A stretch of DNA of 64,000 nt from DASYAE01 sp036501535 (GTDB lineage: Bacteria; Actinomycetota; Actinomycetes; Streptomycetales; Catenulisporaceae), in NCBI GenBank assembly GCA_036501535.1, contig DASYAE010000021.1, positions 99,882 through 163,881 on the forward strand, given 5' to 3'. This document shows, one piece after another, positions 1 to 9,497 of the stretch (within the stretch, counting starts at the first letter, position 1; each line of letters starts with the position of its first letter). Under the pieces are notes generated by a model. That model was not told the origin of the DNA. It did not search any database and was given only the letters and a program-made list of their open reading frames with translations. Position numbers and translations under genes: made by a program.

Positions 1-84
1 GAGATCGAGCTGCTGACCCAGATCCGGGACGCGCTGCGGGCGCAGCAGCAGGGGCCGGGATCGCAGGGGCCGGATTCGTTCTAG
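1..84 (+). CDS. mscL: Large-conductance mechanosensitive channel, C-terminal fragment
   Basis: Only the last 27 codons and the TAG stop are in the window. The tail reads EIELLTQIRDALRAQQQ and then a short Gly/Pro/Ser end. It matches the cytoplasmic C-terminal helix of MscL (LLTEIRDLLK-type), which bundles the pentamer under the membrane pore. MscL releases solutes on osmotic downshock. The transmembrane helices lie upstream of the window, so the call rests on this helix alone. Confidence 0.6.
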   Translation, partial: EIELLTQIRDALRAQQQGPGSQGPDSF

Positions 85-160
85 CCGCCGAGGGGACCGG
101 ACCGGCGCGCGCGGGTGCAGCGGCGATCAGCTGACGCTGGGCGAGCGCTCCGCGGACCGG

Positions 161-559
161 ATGCGCAACGGCATGGGCTCGTGGGCCTTCGTCTTCACGG
201 CCTGCGGCTTCCTGGCCGTGTGGATGATCTGCAACATGGTCGTCAGCCAGACCGTCGGCCACACCTTCGACCCCTACCCCTTCATCCTGCTCAACCTGGT
301 GCTCTCCTGCGTGGCCGCGCTGCAGGGCGCGATCCTGCTGATCGCGGCCAAGCGCAGCGACCAGATATCGAGCGAGCTGGCCCAGCACGATTACCAGGCC
401 GACTGCGATTCGCGCGAGCTGCTGGAGAGCCTGACGGTCAACTTCTCCGCGCTCCAGCAGCAGCACGAGGACATGCGGGTCCAGCTGGTCAAGCTGGCCG
501 CCCTGGTGGAGGCGCGGGTCGGCCCGGCACAGGACGGCCCGGCGGTGCAAGAGCCCTGA
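161..559 (+). CDS. DUF1003 family membrane protein
   Basis: A 132-residue protein with two hydrophobic segments (about residues 5-25 and 45-65) joined by a short loop containing FDPYPFILLN, then a charged helical tail. This is the DUF1003 pattern. The function of the family is unknown. The first ATG is used, but the in-frame codons before it encode LTLGERSADR, which resembles the conserved family start. Translation may therefore begin earlier, for example at CTG 131; no upstream ATG or GTG fits that frame. It follows the mscL end by 76 nt and converges with an aldo/keto reductase. Confidence 0.65.
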   Translation: MRNGMGSWAFVFTACGFLAVWMICNMVVSQTVGHTFDPYPFILLNLVLSCVAALQGAILLIAAKRSDQISSELAQHDYQADCDSRELLESLTVNFSALQQQHEDMRVQLVKLAALVEARVGPAQDGPAVQEP

Positions 560-578
560 TCCGGCCGCCCGGCCCGGC

Positions 579-1499
579 TCACGCCGGCTGGGCGGAGACC
601 TTGTCCAGCGCGGCGTTCTCGTCCGCGGTCAGCTCGAGCCCGGCGAACGGCAGCATCTCGGCCAGCTGGCCGGGCGTGCGCGCCGAGGCGATCGGGGCGG
701 CCACCATGGGCCGCTCCGCGAGCCAGGCGAGCGACACCGCGGCGATGCTCACGCCGTGCGCCGCGGCGACCTCGTCCAGCACGGCGAGCACCGTGTAGCC
801 GCGCTCGTTCCGGTACGCGCCCGCGCCGCCGGCCCGCACCGACTCGACCTCCACGCCGGGGCGGTACTTCCCGGCCAGGAAGCCGCGGGCCAGGCTGAAG
901 TAGGGCAGGCTCGGCAGGCCGGTCTCGAGCAGCAGCGGGGCGACGCCCGCCTCGTACTCGGCCCGCTCCAGCAGGTTGTAGTGGTTCTGCAGGGCGGCGT
1001 AGGGGGCGAAGCCCTCCCGCTCGGAGACGGCCAGCGCCTCGCGCAGCCGCGGCGCTGTGTAGTTCGAGGCGGCGACGTGCCGGACCTTGCCCTCGCGTAC
1101 CAGCGCGTCGAACGCGCCCAAGGTCTCCTCCAGCGGAACCGAGGCGTCGTCCTCGTGCGCGTAATAAAGGTCGATGCGGTCGGTGCCGAGCCGGGCCAGC
1201 GACTCCTCGGCCGCGGCCCGGATGTTCGCCGCGGACAGGCCGCGGCGGGTGGCCTTCTTCGCCACCTTGGTCGCGATGACCAGCGCGTCCCGGTTGCCGC
1301 GGGCCGCCGCCCACCGGCCGATGATCGATTCCGAGGCCCCGCCGCCGTACGTGTCAGCGGTGTCGATGAAGTTGCCACCGGCCGCCGTGTAGGCGTCGAG
1401 CACCGCCACCGACTCCCGCTCGTCCGCGCTCCAGCCGAACACGTTCCCGCCGAGGCAGAGCCGGTGCACGTCGAGGTCCGTGGTTCCCAGTTTCGTCAT
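579..1499 (-). CDS. Aldo/keto reductase
   Basis: 306 residues starting MTKLGTTDL. The usual AKR signatures are present: DTADTYG supplies the catalytic Asp and Tyr, IATKVAKK the Lys, and YYAHEDD the His. The C-terminal ASARTPGQL segment is the NADP-phosphate-binding region. It should reduce aldehydes or ketones with NADPH in the cytosol; the substrate cannot be told. The open frame continues upstream, but the ATG at 1499 aligns with family starts. It is divergent from the ABC exporter operon at 1600. It is one of three AKRs in the window. Confidence 0.9.
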   Translation of the reverse strand: MTKLGTTDLDVHRLCLGGNVFGWSADERESVAVLDAYTAAGGNFIDTADTYGGGASESIIGRWAAARGNRDALVIATKVAKKATRRGLSAANIRAAAEESLARLGTDRIDLYYAHEDDASVPLEETLGAFDALVREGKVRHVAASNYTAPRLREALAVSEREGFAPYAALQNHYNLLERAEYEAGVAPLLLETGLPSLPYFSLARGFLAGKYRPGVEVESVRAGGAGAYRNERGYTVLAVLDEVAAAHGVSIAAVSLAWLAERPMVAAPIASARTPGQLAEMLPFAGLELTADENAALDKVSAQPA

Positions 1500-1586
1500 G
1501 CGGCGAACGTAACACCCGCCCCTGGCCGTCGCATCTGACGGGGATGACGCCGGATAAACCATGTGAGAAACGTCGGACCCGGCAGG

Positions 1587-1592
1587 TACCGT
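1587..1592 (+). promoter_or_regulatory. -10 box TACCGT, leaderless candidate
   Basis: TACCGT ends 7 nt before the GTG of the ABC ATPase, which has no Shine-Dalgarno sequence. Transcription would start at or next to the start codon. The -35 region is weak. Confidence 0.45.
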
Positions 1593-1599
1593 CTGGCGG

Positions 1600-2646
<1,047 letters not shown>

Positions 2647-2648
2647 TC

Positions 2649-3509
2649 GTGAGCGCATTGGGAACCTATGCGGGCGGCGCCGACGGCGCGCCCCCGCCGA
2701 CCGCCGCCTCGATCCCCGCCGGAACGCTCCCGATCACCGCTCCGCGGCAGGTCTGGCGCCAGTTCAGATACTGGTGCACCTTCTCGCGCCGCACCTGGAA
2801 GGGCACGGTCGTCTCGGCGTTCGTCGGGCCGCTGCTCTACCTGCTCGCTCTCGGCGTCGGTCTGGGCAAGCTGGTAAGCGCCGGCTCCGCGCTGCCCGGC
2901 GGCGTCAACTACGTGAGCTTCGTCGCGCCGGGCGTGCTCGCCGCGACCGCGATGCAGGCCGCGTTCAACGAGAGCACTTATCTGGTGTTCGGCAGCTTCA
3001 AGTGGTTCGGCAACTACATCGTCGCTGCCTATACGCCACAGCGGCCGCAGGACATCATGCTCGGCCACGCCGCGCTGGCGCTGGTCCGGATCACCTGCAT
3101 CGAAGCGGTCTTCTTCGGCTTCATGGGCGTGTTCGGCACGCTGCACAGCCCGCTGGCCGTGCTCGCGCTGCCGGCCGCCGCACTGACCGCCGCCGCCTTC
3201 GTGCTGCCGCTCATGGCGCTGACCGTGACGCTGGAGAGCGAGAGCGGGATGTCCACCATGATGCGGTTCGTCGCCACGCCGCTTTTCCTGTTCTCCGGCA
3301 CCTTCTTCCCCTGGCAGCAGCTGCCCGGCTGGGCCCATCCGGTGGTGTACGCCACGCCGCTGTGGCACGGCGTCGAGCTGTGCCGGTCGCTCACGCTCGG
3401 CACCGCCACCTGGGGCGGATCGCTGGTCCACGTCGGCTATCTGGTCGGCCTGGCCGCTCTGGGATACGGCGTAGGGCGGATCACCTATCGGCGCAGGCTC
3501 TGCTCGTAG
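2649..3509 (+). CDS. ABC-2 type transporter permease
   Basis: 286 residues with a cytoplasmic N-terminus of about 45 residues and six predicted membrane segments. It contains the ABC-2 signature region (GTFFPWQQLPGWAHPVVYATPLWHGVELCR). GTG follows the ATPase stop by 2 nt, with GGTGGA as a possible ribosome site inside the ATPase end. It should pair with the next permease as a heterodimer. Confidence 0.9.
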   Translation: MSALGTYAGGADGAPPPTAASIPAGTLPITAPRQVWRQFRYWCTFSRRTWKGTVVSAFVGPLLYLLALGVGLGKLVSAGSALPGGVNYVSFVAPGVLAATAMQAAFNESTYLVFGSFKWFGNYIVAAYTPQRPQDIMLGHAALALVRITCIEAVFFGFMGVFGTLHSPLAVLALPAAALTAAAFVLPLMALTVTLESESGMSTMMRFVATPLFLFSGTFFPWQQLPGWAHPVVYATPLWHGVELCRSLTLGTATWGGSLVHVGYLVGLAALGYGVGRITYRRRLCS

Positions 3510-3570
3510 ACGGATGTAGGGGCCACCGCATGAACCTCAGACCGGACCGACACAGCACGGGAGCGAATCC

Positions 3571-4383
3571 GTGAACGCCCTCGCCGCGACCCGCGCGGTG
3601 CCTATCCCGCCGTCCTTCGGCACCCGCCGCTCGTTGCACCTGATCGAGCGCAACATGCTCGAGTACCGCAGAGTCTGGATCTACATCGTCTCCGGCGCGG
3701 TCGAGCCGATCTTCTACCTCGCCTCGATCGGCGTGGGCCTCGGCAAGCTCGTGCCGCACGTGACCGGTCCCGGCGGCCAGCCGGTGACCTACGTCGACTT
3801 CGTCGCCCCGGCGCTGCTGGCCACCGCGGCGATGCAGGGCGCGGTCCTCGACTCGACGTTCACCATCTTCCAGAAGCTCAAGTACAGCAAGACGTACGAC
3901 GCGATCCTGGTCACGCCGATCAGCGTCGGCGACATCGCGCTCGGCGAGATCGGCTGGGCGCTGCTGCGCGGCGCGCTCTACGCCACCACGTTCCTCGTCG
4001 TCGCGCTCTGCTTCGGCGCGGTGCACTCCTGGTTCGCGCTGCTCGCGCTGCCGGCCGCCACGCTGATCGGCTTCGCCTTTGCCGCCGTCGGCATGACCGC
4101 GACCACGTTCATGCGCTCCTGGCTGGACTTCGAGTGGGTCACCCTGACGATGATGCCGATGTTCCTGTTCTCCGCGACGTTCTATCCGCTGTCCGTCTAC
4201 CCGCGGGGCATCCAGGTCGTCGTCGAGTGCACGCCGCTGTACCAGGGCACCGAGCTCGTCCGGGGGCTGATGCTCGGCGCGGTCGGGCCGGGCCTGGTCT
4301 GGAACGCGCTCTACCTCGCCGTGCTCGGCCTGGCCGGGCTGGTGGTGGCCAACCGGCGGCTCGGCATCCTGCTGCTGCGGTAG
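3571..4383 (+). CDS. ABC-2 type transporter permease, second subunit
   Basis: 270 residues with six membrane segments. It is clearly related to the preceding permease: both have a YLASIGVGLGKL-like first helix and the motif FLFSATFYPLSVYPRG near the end. The start is GTG, preceded by GGGAG at a good distance. It completes an ATPase-permease-permease exporter. Closely similar tandem permeases suggest a heterodimeric channel. Confidence 0.9.
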   Translation: MNALAATRAVPIPPSFGTRRSLHLIERNMLEYRRVWIYIVSGAVEPIFYLASIGVGLGKLVPHVTGPGGQPVTYVDFVAPALLATAAMQGAVLDSTFTIFQKLKYSKTYDAILVTPISVGDIALGEIGWALLRGALYATTFLVVALCFGAVHSWFALLALPAATLIGFAFAAVGMTATTFMRSWLDFEWVTLTMMPMFLFSATFYPLSVYPRGIQVVVECTPLYQGTELVRGLMLGAVGPGLVWNALYLAVLGLAGLVVANRRLGILLLR

Positions 4384-4436
4384 CCGGTGCGCGGACCCTG
4401 CGGACCCCCGGTGCCCGGCCGGCCCGGCCCGCGACG

Positions 4437-4442
4437 GATACT
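4437..4442 (+). promoter_or_regulatory. -10 box GATACT, leaderless candidate
   Basis: GATACT ends 7 nt before GTG 4450 of the SURF1 gene. The box lies only 53 nt after the exporter operon, so SURF1 may have its own promoter. Confidence 0.35.
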
Positions 4443-4449
4443 GGCAGGC

Positions 4450-5457
4450 GTGTCCCGCGCAGCGCCGGCCGGCGAACCGGCCGAGAACCCGCCCGAGCCC
4501 GAGCTCGAGGACGCCGATCCCGACGACGGCGACCTCGAGGACCTCGACGACCTCGAGGACGAGGAGCCCGGCCGCCGCCGGCTGACCCGGGACGACCTGC
4601 GCGCGCCGCGCTGGGTCGCCGCGCACGTCGGCATCGCGGTGATCGCGGTGGCCTTCGTCCTGCTGGGCCGCTGGCAGTGGGACTCCGGGCACCGGGTCGC
4701 CCCGCTCTCCGCGCAGGAACTGACGGCGTGGTACACGGCCGAGCCGGTCGACCAGGTGATCAATCCGCAGACCGGGCTCGACGGCACCGAGGTCGGTCAG
4801 GCGGTCGCGGCGACCGGCAGCTACGACGCGGCCCGCCAGCTGCTCGTGCCCGGCCGCGCGCTGGACGGCCGGGCCGGCTACTACGTGCTGGCCCCGCTGG
4901 TCACCGGGCCCGGCCAGGCGATCGTGGTCAACCGCGGCTGGCTTCCGGCGGACGGCCCGGCGGCTCCGGCCGTCCCGGCCCCGCCGAGCGGCCGGGTCAC
5001 CGTGACCGGCTGGGCGGCCGAGCCGGAGGCGACCACCGGCACGGTCAACGACAACGGCATCGCGCAGTCCCAGCCGACCGCCTCGGCCAGCGGCCCCGGC
5101 GAGGTCGCCGCGATCTCCCCGCCGCAGCTGGTCAACATATGGCCGTATCACCTGCTCGACGGCTACATCAGCGCGACCGACGCGCGTTCGCTGGCCGGCG
5201 GCCTCAAGGCGGTCCCCGCCCCGCTGCCGCCGCACGGCACCAGCTGGGACCTGCTCAACATCGGCTACGCGTTCCAGTGGTGCTTCTTCGCGATCTTCCT
5301 CATCTGGTGGTACATCCTGCACTGGCGCCGCGACCTGCGCACCGAGCTTGAGGCCGAGTTCGAGGGGAGCGGCGAGGGCGACGAGCCGGACGAGGGATCC
5401 GGCACCGGCGCCGACGCTCAGCTGGAGATCGGCGCGTCCACCGGCTCGGTGTCCTGA
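4450..5457 (+). CDS. SURF1 family protein (cytochrome c oxidase assembly)
   Basis: 335 residues from GTG 4450. An acidic N-terminal tail rich in Glu and Asp (about residues 10-45) precedes a membrane helix containing LLGRWQW. A periplasmic domain follows with YYVLAPL and IVVNRGWLP, the SURF1 signatures. A second helix comes after NIGYAFQWCFFAIF. SURF1 assists heme insertion and assembly of aa3-type oxidase. An in-frame start 63 nt earlier exists, but it would add a Pro/Gly-rich stretch atypical of the family. The 3' end overlaps DUF3817 by 40 nt in antisense. Confidence 0.85.
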   Translation: MSRAAPAGEPAENPPEPELEDADPDDGDLEDLDDLEDEEPGRRRLTRDDLRAPRWVAAHVGIAVIAVAFVLLGRWQWDSGHRVAPLSAQELTAWYTAEPVDQVINPQTGLDGTEVGQAVAATGSYDAARQLLVPGRALDGRAGYYVLAPLVTGPGQAIVVNRGWLPADGPAAPAVPAPPSGRVTVTGWAAEPEATTGTVNDNGIAQSQPTASASGPGEVAAISPPQLVNIWPYHLLDGYISATDARSLAGGLKAVPAPLPPHGTSWDLLNIGYAFQWCFFAIFLIWWYILHWRRDLRTELEAEFEGSGEGDEPDEGSGTGADAQLEIGASTGSVS

Positions 5458-5918
5458 GCCGCCGCGACCGCCGGTTTGGCGCTCTGCGCCCTCTTCGCCT
5501 TCTTCTGCTTCATCGCGGCGATCCGGGCATCCCGCTCCGCCTTCTGGACGATCTTCGCGTCCACGTGGCGGACGGTCTTGCGCGCCACATAGGGCGACAG
5601 GCCCGGCAGCAGCCCGGCCAGCGCCATCAGGGCCATGTGAGGAATCGAGAGCCGGTAGACGAACGCGGTGACGATCGAGAGGACTACGTAAATCGGGTAA
5701 AGGCCGACACCGTGTACCACGCCGACCAGCTCGGCGACCGGATCCGCCGCCTTCACGTGGAAGTGCTGCAGGATCAGGCAGATGTAGAGCACGGTGATGG
5801 TCACGCCGGTGGTCCAGGCGAACAGCAGGTACAGCCGGACCAGCGGGCGTCTGGCCGCCGGGACCAGGCCGAGAGCGGCCGGGGTGCGGTCGGCGACGGC
5901 GCCGGGGGAGTCGGACAT
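5418..5918 (-). CDS. DUF3817 integral membrane protein
   Basis: 166 residues with three membrane segments. They include the DUF3817 core FAWTTGVTITVLYICLI and the segment GVVHGVGLYPIYVVLSI. The tail is basic and Lys/Ala rich. ATG 5918 has a GTGAGG ribosome site 6 nt upstream. DUF3817 proteins are small actinobacterial membrane proteins of unknown function. The gene converges on SURF1 and their coding ends overlap by 40 nt. Confidence 0.8.
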   Translation of the reverse strand: MSDSPGAVADRTPAALGLVPAARRPLVRLYLLFAWTTGVTITVLYICLILQHFHVKAADPVAELVGVVHGVGLYPIYVVLSIVTAFVYRLSIPHMALMALAGLLPGLSPYVARKTVRHVDAKIVQKAERDARIAAMKQKKAKRAQSAKPAVAAAQDTEPVDAPISS

Positions 5919-6153
5919 GGGAAAACCTCACAGCTGTCTCGAGTGGAGCGGGCCGCACGCCGCGCCGACCGATCGCCGCCCGATCGCCGTCGTCGTCCGG
6001 CCGGGCGCCGCTGCCGCGGAGCACTGCTCCAAAAGGCTCGCAGCCGGAAGCGTAATCTCCCGATTCCGCCCGCCTCGCGGCGGGGTGCCCGCGGGCCCGG
6101 CGATTCGTCGGCGCACCGGCCCGAACCGAGTGCCATCGGAGCCAGTTCTCCGA

Positions 6154-6159
6154 TACCGT
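6154..6159 (+). promoter_or_regulatory. -10 box TACCGT, leaderless candidate
   Basis: TACCGT ends 7 nt before the ATG of the acidic-tail protein. This is the same box and spacing as at 1587-1592. No Shine-Dalgarno sequence is present. Confidence 0.45.
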
Positions 6160-6166
6160 CTTCCCC

Positions 6167-6886
6167 ATGTCCGAGACGACCCCGCCAGCCGCACCCACTT
6201 CCGAGCAGGTCCGCCGGGCGGCCGAGGCGCTCAAAGCCGCCATCGACCGGCACCTGCTCGCGGTGGAGTCACGCGCAGACGAACTCGACCCGGCGGTGCT
6301 GGACGCGTTCAACGCGCTCGCCGCGGCGGCCGAGGAGTACGACGAGCTGCTGTACGCCGTGCACGACGAGGTCACCCCGTTCGAGGTGCCGACCGAGCCG
6401 CCCACCGAGTACGCCGGGCCGGACGAGGTCGAGGCCTTCTCGGTCTTCATCCGGCGCGACTACCTGATCGCGGACCCCGAGGCGCTGGCCGCCGCGGTGC
6501 GGGCCGCGGCCGAGGGCTCCGAGGGGGACGGCGCGGGGACGGCGGTGGTGGACAGCCGGGCCGCGGTCGCCGAGCTGTTCGACGCCTACGACGCGGACGA
6601 GATCGCCTACCGGGCCGAGGAGGTCGGCCTGGAGAGCGGCGAGTCGACCCTCTGGGTGGTGGCGGGCGACCCGGACGCGCTCGGCGGCTGGCACGACGAC
6701 CCGTTCGCGGACGCCGACGCCGAGCGGCTGCTCTACCGGGTCGACGTCGTCGACGAGGACGAAGACGACGAGGACGAAGAGATCGAAGACCTCGAGGACG
6801 ACGAGTTCGACGAGGACGAGGACGACGAGGAAGAAGAAGCAGAGGACGAGGACGAGCTGGACGGCGAGCCCTCGGCGACCGTCTGA
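6167..6886 (+). CDS. Conserved hypothetical protein with extreme acidic tail
   Basis: 239 residues. An Ala/Glu-rich helical N-terminus (1-60) is followed by a mixed domain (about 60-190) with YLIADPEAL and an acidic motif IAYRAEEVGL. From residue 195 to 235 nearly every residue is Asp or Glu. I do not recognise a catalytic motif. Similar acidic-ended hypothetical proteins occur in streptomycetes. It is soluble, with no signal peptide. It ends before a bidirectional terminator shared with the drug exporter. Confidence 0.75.
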   Translation: MSETTPPAAPTSEQVRRAAEALKAAIDRHLLAVESRADELDPAVLDAFNALAAAAEEYDELLYAVHDEVTPFEVPTEPPTEYAGPDEVEAFSVFIRRDYLIADPEALAAAVRAAAEGSEGDGAGTAVVDSRAAVAELFDAYDADEIAYRAEEVGLESGESTLWVVAGDPDALGGWHDDPFADADAERLLYRVDVVDEDEDDEDEEIEDLEDDEFDEDEDDEEEEAEDEDELDGEPSATV

Positions 6887-6907
6887 CGCCGCCGTCTGAT
6901 GCCGCGT

Positions 6908-6940
6908 CGTGACGCGGGCGGCCGCGCCGCCCGCGTCACG
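6908..6940. terminator. Bidirectional hairpin terminator
   Basis: Perfect 14-bp stem (arms 6908-6921 and 6927-6940) with a 5-nt loop, between two convergent genes. There is no U-run, as is usual in high-GC actinobacteria. Confidence 0.7.
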
Positions 6941-6966
6941 CATCACACAGGACGTCCGCCCCGCGG

Positions 6967-8484
6967 TCAGTGCGCCTCGGCGGTCGAGGGCTTGATCCGC
7001 CGCGGCAGCAGGAAGGCCAGCGGGAAACACACCGCCAGAATCCCGGCCGACCACCAGATCGCGCCGGAGGCCGCGGCGACCGAGCCGTGCCCGGCGGCCA
7101 GCCCGTCGAAGTAGAGCGTGCCGAACAGGGCCGCCCCGAGCGAGCTGCCGAGCTGCTGCAGCGCGTTGATCACCCCGCCGGCCGAGCCGGTCTCGTGGTC
7201 CTCGATGGCGCTGACCACGATGCTGAAGAAGGTGGCGATCAGCATGCCCATGCCCACGCCGCAGACCCCGTAGAAGCCGGCCAGGTCCAGGCTGGTCAGC
7301 CGGTCGCCGAAGTGCGCCACGGTCCAGGCCGTGCCGCCGAGCGAGACCGAGCCGACCACCACGCCGGCGAGCAGGACCTTGCGACCGTACCTCGGCGCCA
7401 GCGCCCCGCCGCCGAGCGCCGCGCCCACCGCGGTGCCGAGCGAGAACGGCAGCCCGGTCAGGCCCGCGTGCATCGGCGAGTAGTGCAGCGCCGTCTGCAG
7501 GTGCAGCGTCACCACCAGGAACAGCCCACTCATCCCGCAGAAGAAGATGACCCCGAAGACCTGCCCGCCGACGAAGGCCGGCTTGCGGAACAGCGAGAGC
7601 GTCACCAGCGTCGTGCGGCCGGCCCGCTGCCGGGCCCGCTGCTGCAGGCCGAACAGCGCGAAGGCCGGCACCGACGCGGCCATCAGCGCGAACATGGACG
7701 CCGGCCAGCCGTGCTCGCGGCCCTGGATCAGCGGATAGATCAGCAGCAGCATCCCGGCGCCGGACAGGATCATGCCGAGCACGTCCAGCGTGGGCGCCGG
7801 CGCGCCGCCCCGGCTGTCGTCGAGCGCTGCGTCCTTGGGCACCGCGCGCAGCGCGCCGAGCACGGCGAGCAGGCCGACCGGGATGTTGATCCAGAAGATC
7901 GAGCGCCACTGCGAGCCGAACAGGTCGGCCTGCACCAGCGCGCCGCCGACGATCGGGCCGAGCGTGGCGGCGACGCCCATCGCCGGGCCGAACAGGCCCA
8001 TCACCGCTCCGGCCTGGTCGGACCGGAAGGCCGAGCGGAGCAGCGAGAGCCCCTGAGGCAGCATCAGCGCGGCGCTCAGACCCTGCAGCACCCGGCTGGT
8101 GATCAGGAACTGCGGGTCGGGTGCCAGGCTGCACAGTGCCGAGAAGACGGTGAACCCGGCCACGCCGAGGATGAACATGCGGCGGCGCCCGTAGAGGTCG
8201 CCGAGCCGGCCGCCGGTGATCAGCAGCACGGCCATGGCGAGGGTGTAACCCGCGATGGTCCACTGCAGCTGGGTCGAGGTGGCGTGCAGGTCCCGGGCGA
8301 TGGACGGCGCGCCGACGTTGACGATGGTCGAGTCGAGCAGGTCCATGACGTCCGCGCCGATCACGGTGGTCAGGACCAGCCACTGGCGCCCGGTCAGCTT
8401 GAGCGCGGGCGGTCCTGCAGAGTCGGTGCGGATAGTGGTGTCGGCCTGAGGCCCGGCCTCGGTCTCGGTTCGCTGCGACGGCAT
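6967..8484 (-). CDS. MFS multidrug exporter, DHA2 (EmrB/QacA) family
   Basis: 505 residues with 14 predicted membrane helices. The first helix carries the DHA2 signature LDSTIVNVGAPSI. Helices 2-3 hold GGRLGDLYGRRRMF, and helix 5 the antiporter motif C region GPAMGVAATLGPIVGG. It should export drugs by proton antiport. ATG 8484 has GGGAGGG 8 nt upstream; an in-frame start 90 nt earlier would place coding sequence inside the operator array. It is divergent from a TetR gene across six palindromes, so it is the likely repression target. Confidence 0.92.
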   Translation of the reverse strand: MPSQRTETEAGPQADTTIRTDSAGPPALKLTGRQWLVLTTVIGADVMDLLDSTIVNVGAPSIARDLHATSTQLQWTIAGYTLAMAVLLITGGRLGDLYGRRRMFILGVAGFTVFSALCSLAPDPQFLITSRVLQGLSAALMLPQGLSLLRSAFRSDQAGAVMGLFGPAMGVAATLGPIVGGALVQADLFGSQWRSIFWINIPVGLLAVLGALRAVPKDAALDDSRGGAPAPTLDVLGMILSGAGMLLLIYPLIQGREHGWPASMFALMAASVPAFALFGLQQRARQRAGRTTLVTLSLFRKPAFVGGQVFGVIFFCGMSGLFLVVTLHLQTALHYSPMHAGLTGLPFSLGTAVGAALGGGALAPRYGRKVLLAGVVVGSVSLGGTAWTVAHFGDRLTSLDLAGFYGVCGVGMGMLIATFFSIVVSAIEDHETGSAGGVINALQQLGSSLGAALFGTLYFDGLAAGHGSVAAASGAIWWSAGILAVCFPLAFLLPRRIKPSTAEAH

Positions 8485-8500
8485 CGCGGATCCCTCCCGT

Positions 8501-8604
8501 GAACGGCGTTCGTCGTTTCGAACGGTGTTTGTTCTCGCGTACACTGTTCTACGCGCGAACAGCGTTCGCGTCAAGAACGGTGTTCGTGATTGCGTACGGT
8601 GTTC
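8501..8604. promoter_or_regulatory. Array of six GAACnnnGTTC operators
   Basis: Six 11-bp palindromes start at 8501, 8520, 8539, 8557, 8575 and 8594. Four are GAACnnnGTTC or one base off, and two have GTAC as the left half. The spacing is 19, 19, 18, 18 and 19 bp. A degenerate seventh begins at 8613. They fill the intergenic region between the exporter and the TetR gene. Confidence 0.75.
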
Positions 8605-8660
8605 GTCGGTAAGTACAGTCGGGTACTGTGCCCGACCCGGGCCGGAACGAGGAGGCGGCG

Positions 8661-9497
8661 ATGGCGGCTCGCGGCGAGCGGACCACGAAGAACGAGACCG
8701 CGCCCAAGGCGATGCCCGGCCTCATCCCGCCGGCCTGGGCCTCACCGGAGCGCGACGAGGGCGGTCGGTCCGGCCGGGCCTCCCGGCCGGCGCTGAGCCG
8801 GGAGGCGATCGTCGACGCCGCGCTGCGGATCGTGGACAGCGAGGGCTATGACGCGCTCTCCATGCGCCGGGTCGCCCAGGAGTTCGGCACCGGAGCGGCC
8901 TCTTTGTACGCCTACGTGTCGAACCGGGACGAGCTCGAGGACCTGCTGGTCGAACGCGTGGTGGGGGAGTGTCTGGCCCCTGAGCCGGGCGATCCGGAGA
9001 CCTGGCAGCAGCGGCTCAAAGACTGCCTCATGGGCTCCTACGACGTCCTGCTCTCGCACCGCGACGTCGCGCGCGTCTTGGTCGGCCGCGCCCCGTTCGG
9101 CCCCAAGGCGCTCGCGAACGTGAACGCGATGCTCGGCCTGCTGCGCGAGGCCGGGCTGCCCGACCGCATCGTCGGCTTCGCGCCCGCCATGCTGGGCGAG
9201 TATCTGACCGGTGCCGCGATCGACGAGCAGGCCTGGCAGATGCGCTACCCCGAGGGCCCGGAGTCGGAGAAGGAACGGTGGGAGCAGGTCGCCGACTATC
9301 TGCGCTCCCTGCCGCCGGACCGCTTCCGGCACGTGATCGACTTCGCCGGGCACATGACGAGCGGCGAGCTCTCGGAGGAGCCGTACAACCGCTTCGAGCT
9401 CGGCCTCGACATCCTGATCCGCGGCGTGGCGTCATACCGCGAGGACGGCCGGAAGGACGGCACCGGAGGCGGCACAGCAACCGGTTCTGCGGACTAG
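8661..9497 (+). CDS. TetR family regulator of the adjacent exporter
   Basis: 278 residues from ATG 8661, which has GAGGAGG 5-6 nt upstream. A GTG at 8628 in the same frame, with a TACAGT box 8 nt before it, is an alternative leaderless start. The helix-turn-helix lies near residues 65-90 (MRRVAQEFGTGAASLYAYV). The C-terminal ligand domain resembles TetR_C with DFAGHMTSGE. About 45 disordered residues precede the DNA-binding domain. It probably binds the GAACnnnGTTC array and represses itself and the MFS gene. Its stop overlaps that of the next convergent gene. Confidence 0.88.
   Translation: MAARGERTTKNETAPKAMPGLIPPAWASPERDEGGRSGRASRPALSREAIVDAALRIVDSEGYDALSMRRVAQEFGTGAASLYAYVSNRDELEDLLVERVVGECLAPEPGDPETWQQRLKDCLMGSYDVLLSHRDVARVLVGRAPFGPKALANVNAMLGLLREAGLPDRIVGFAPAMLGEYLTGAAIDEQAWQMRYPEGPESEKERWEQVADYLRSLPPDRFRHVIDFAGHMTSGELSEEPYNRFELGLDILIRGVASYREDGRKDGTGGGTATGSAD

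Noticed and set aside
3481..6450. Long minus-strand frame opposite the ABC permease and SURF1
   Set aside because: It reads the antisense of recognised genes; only the DUF3817 gene on this strand has family motifs.
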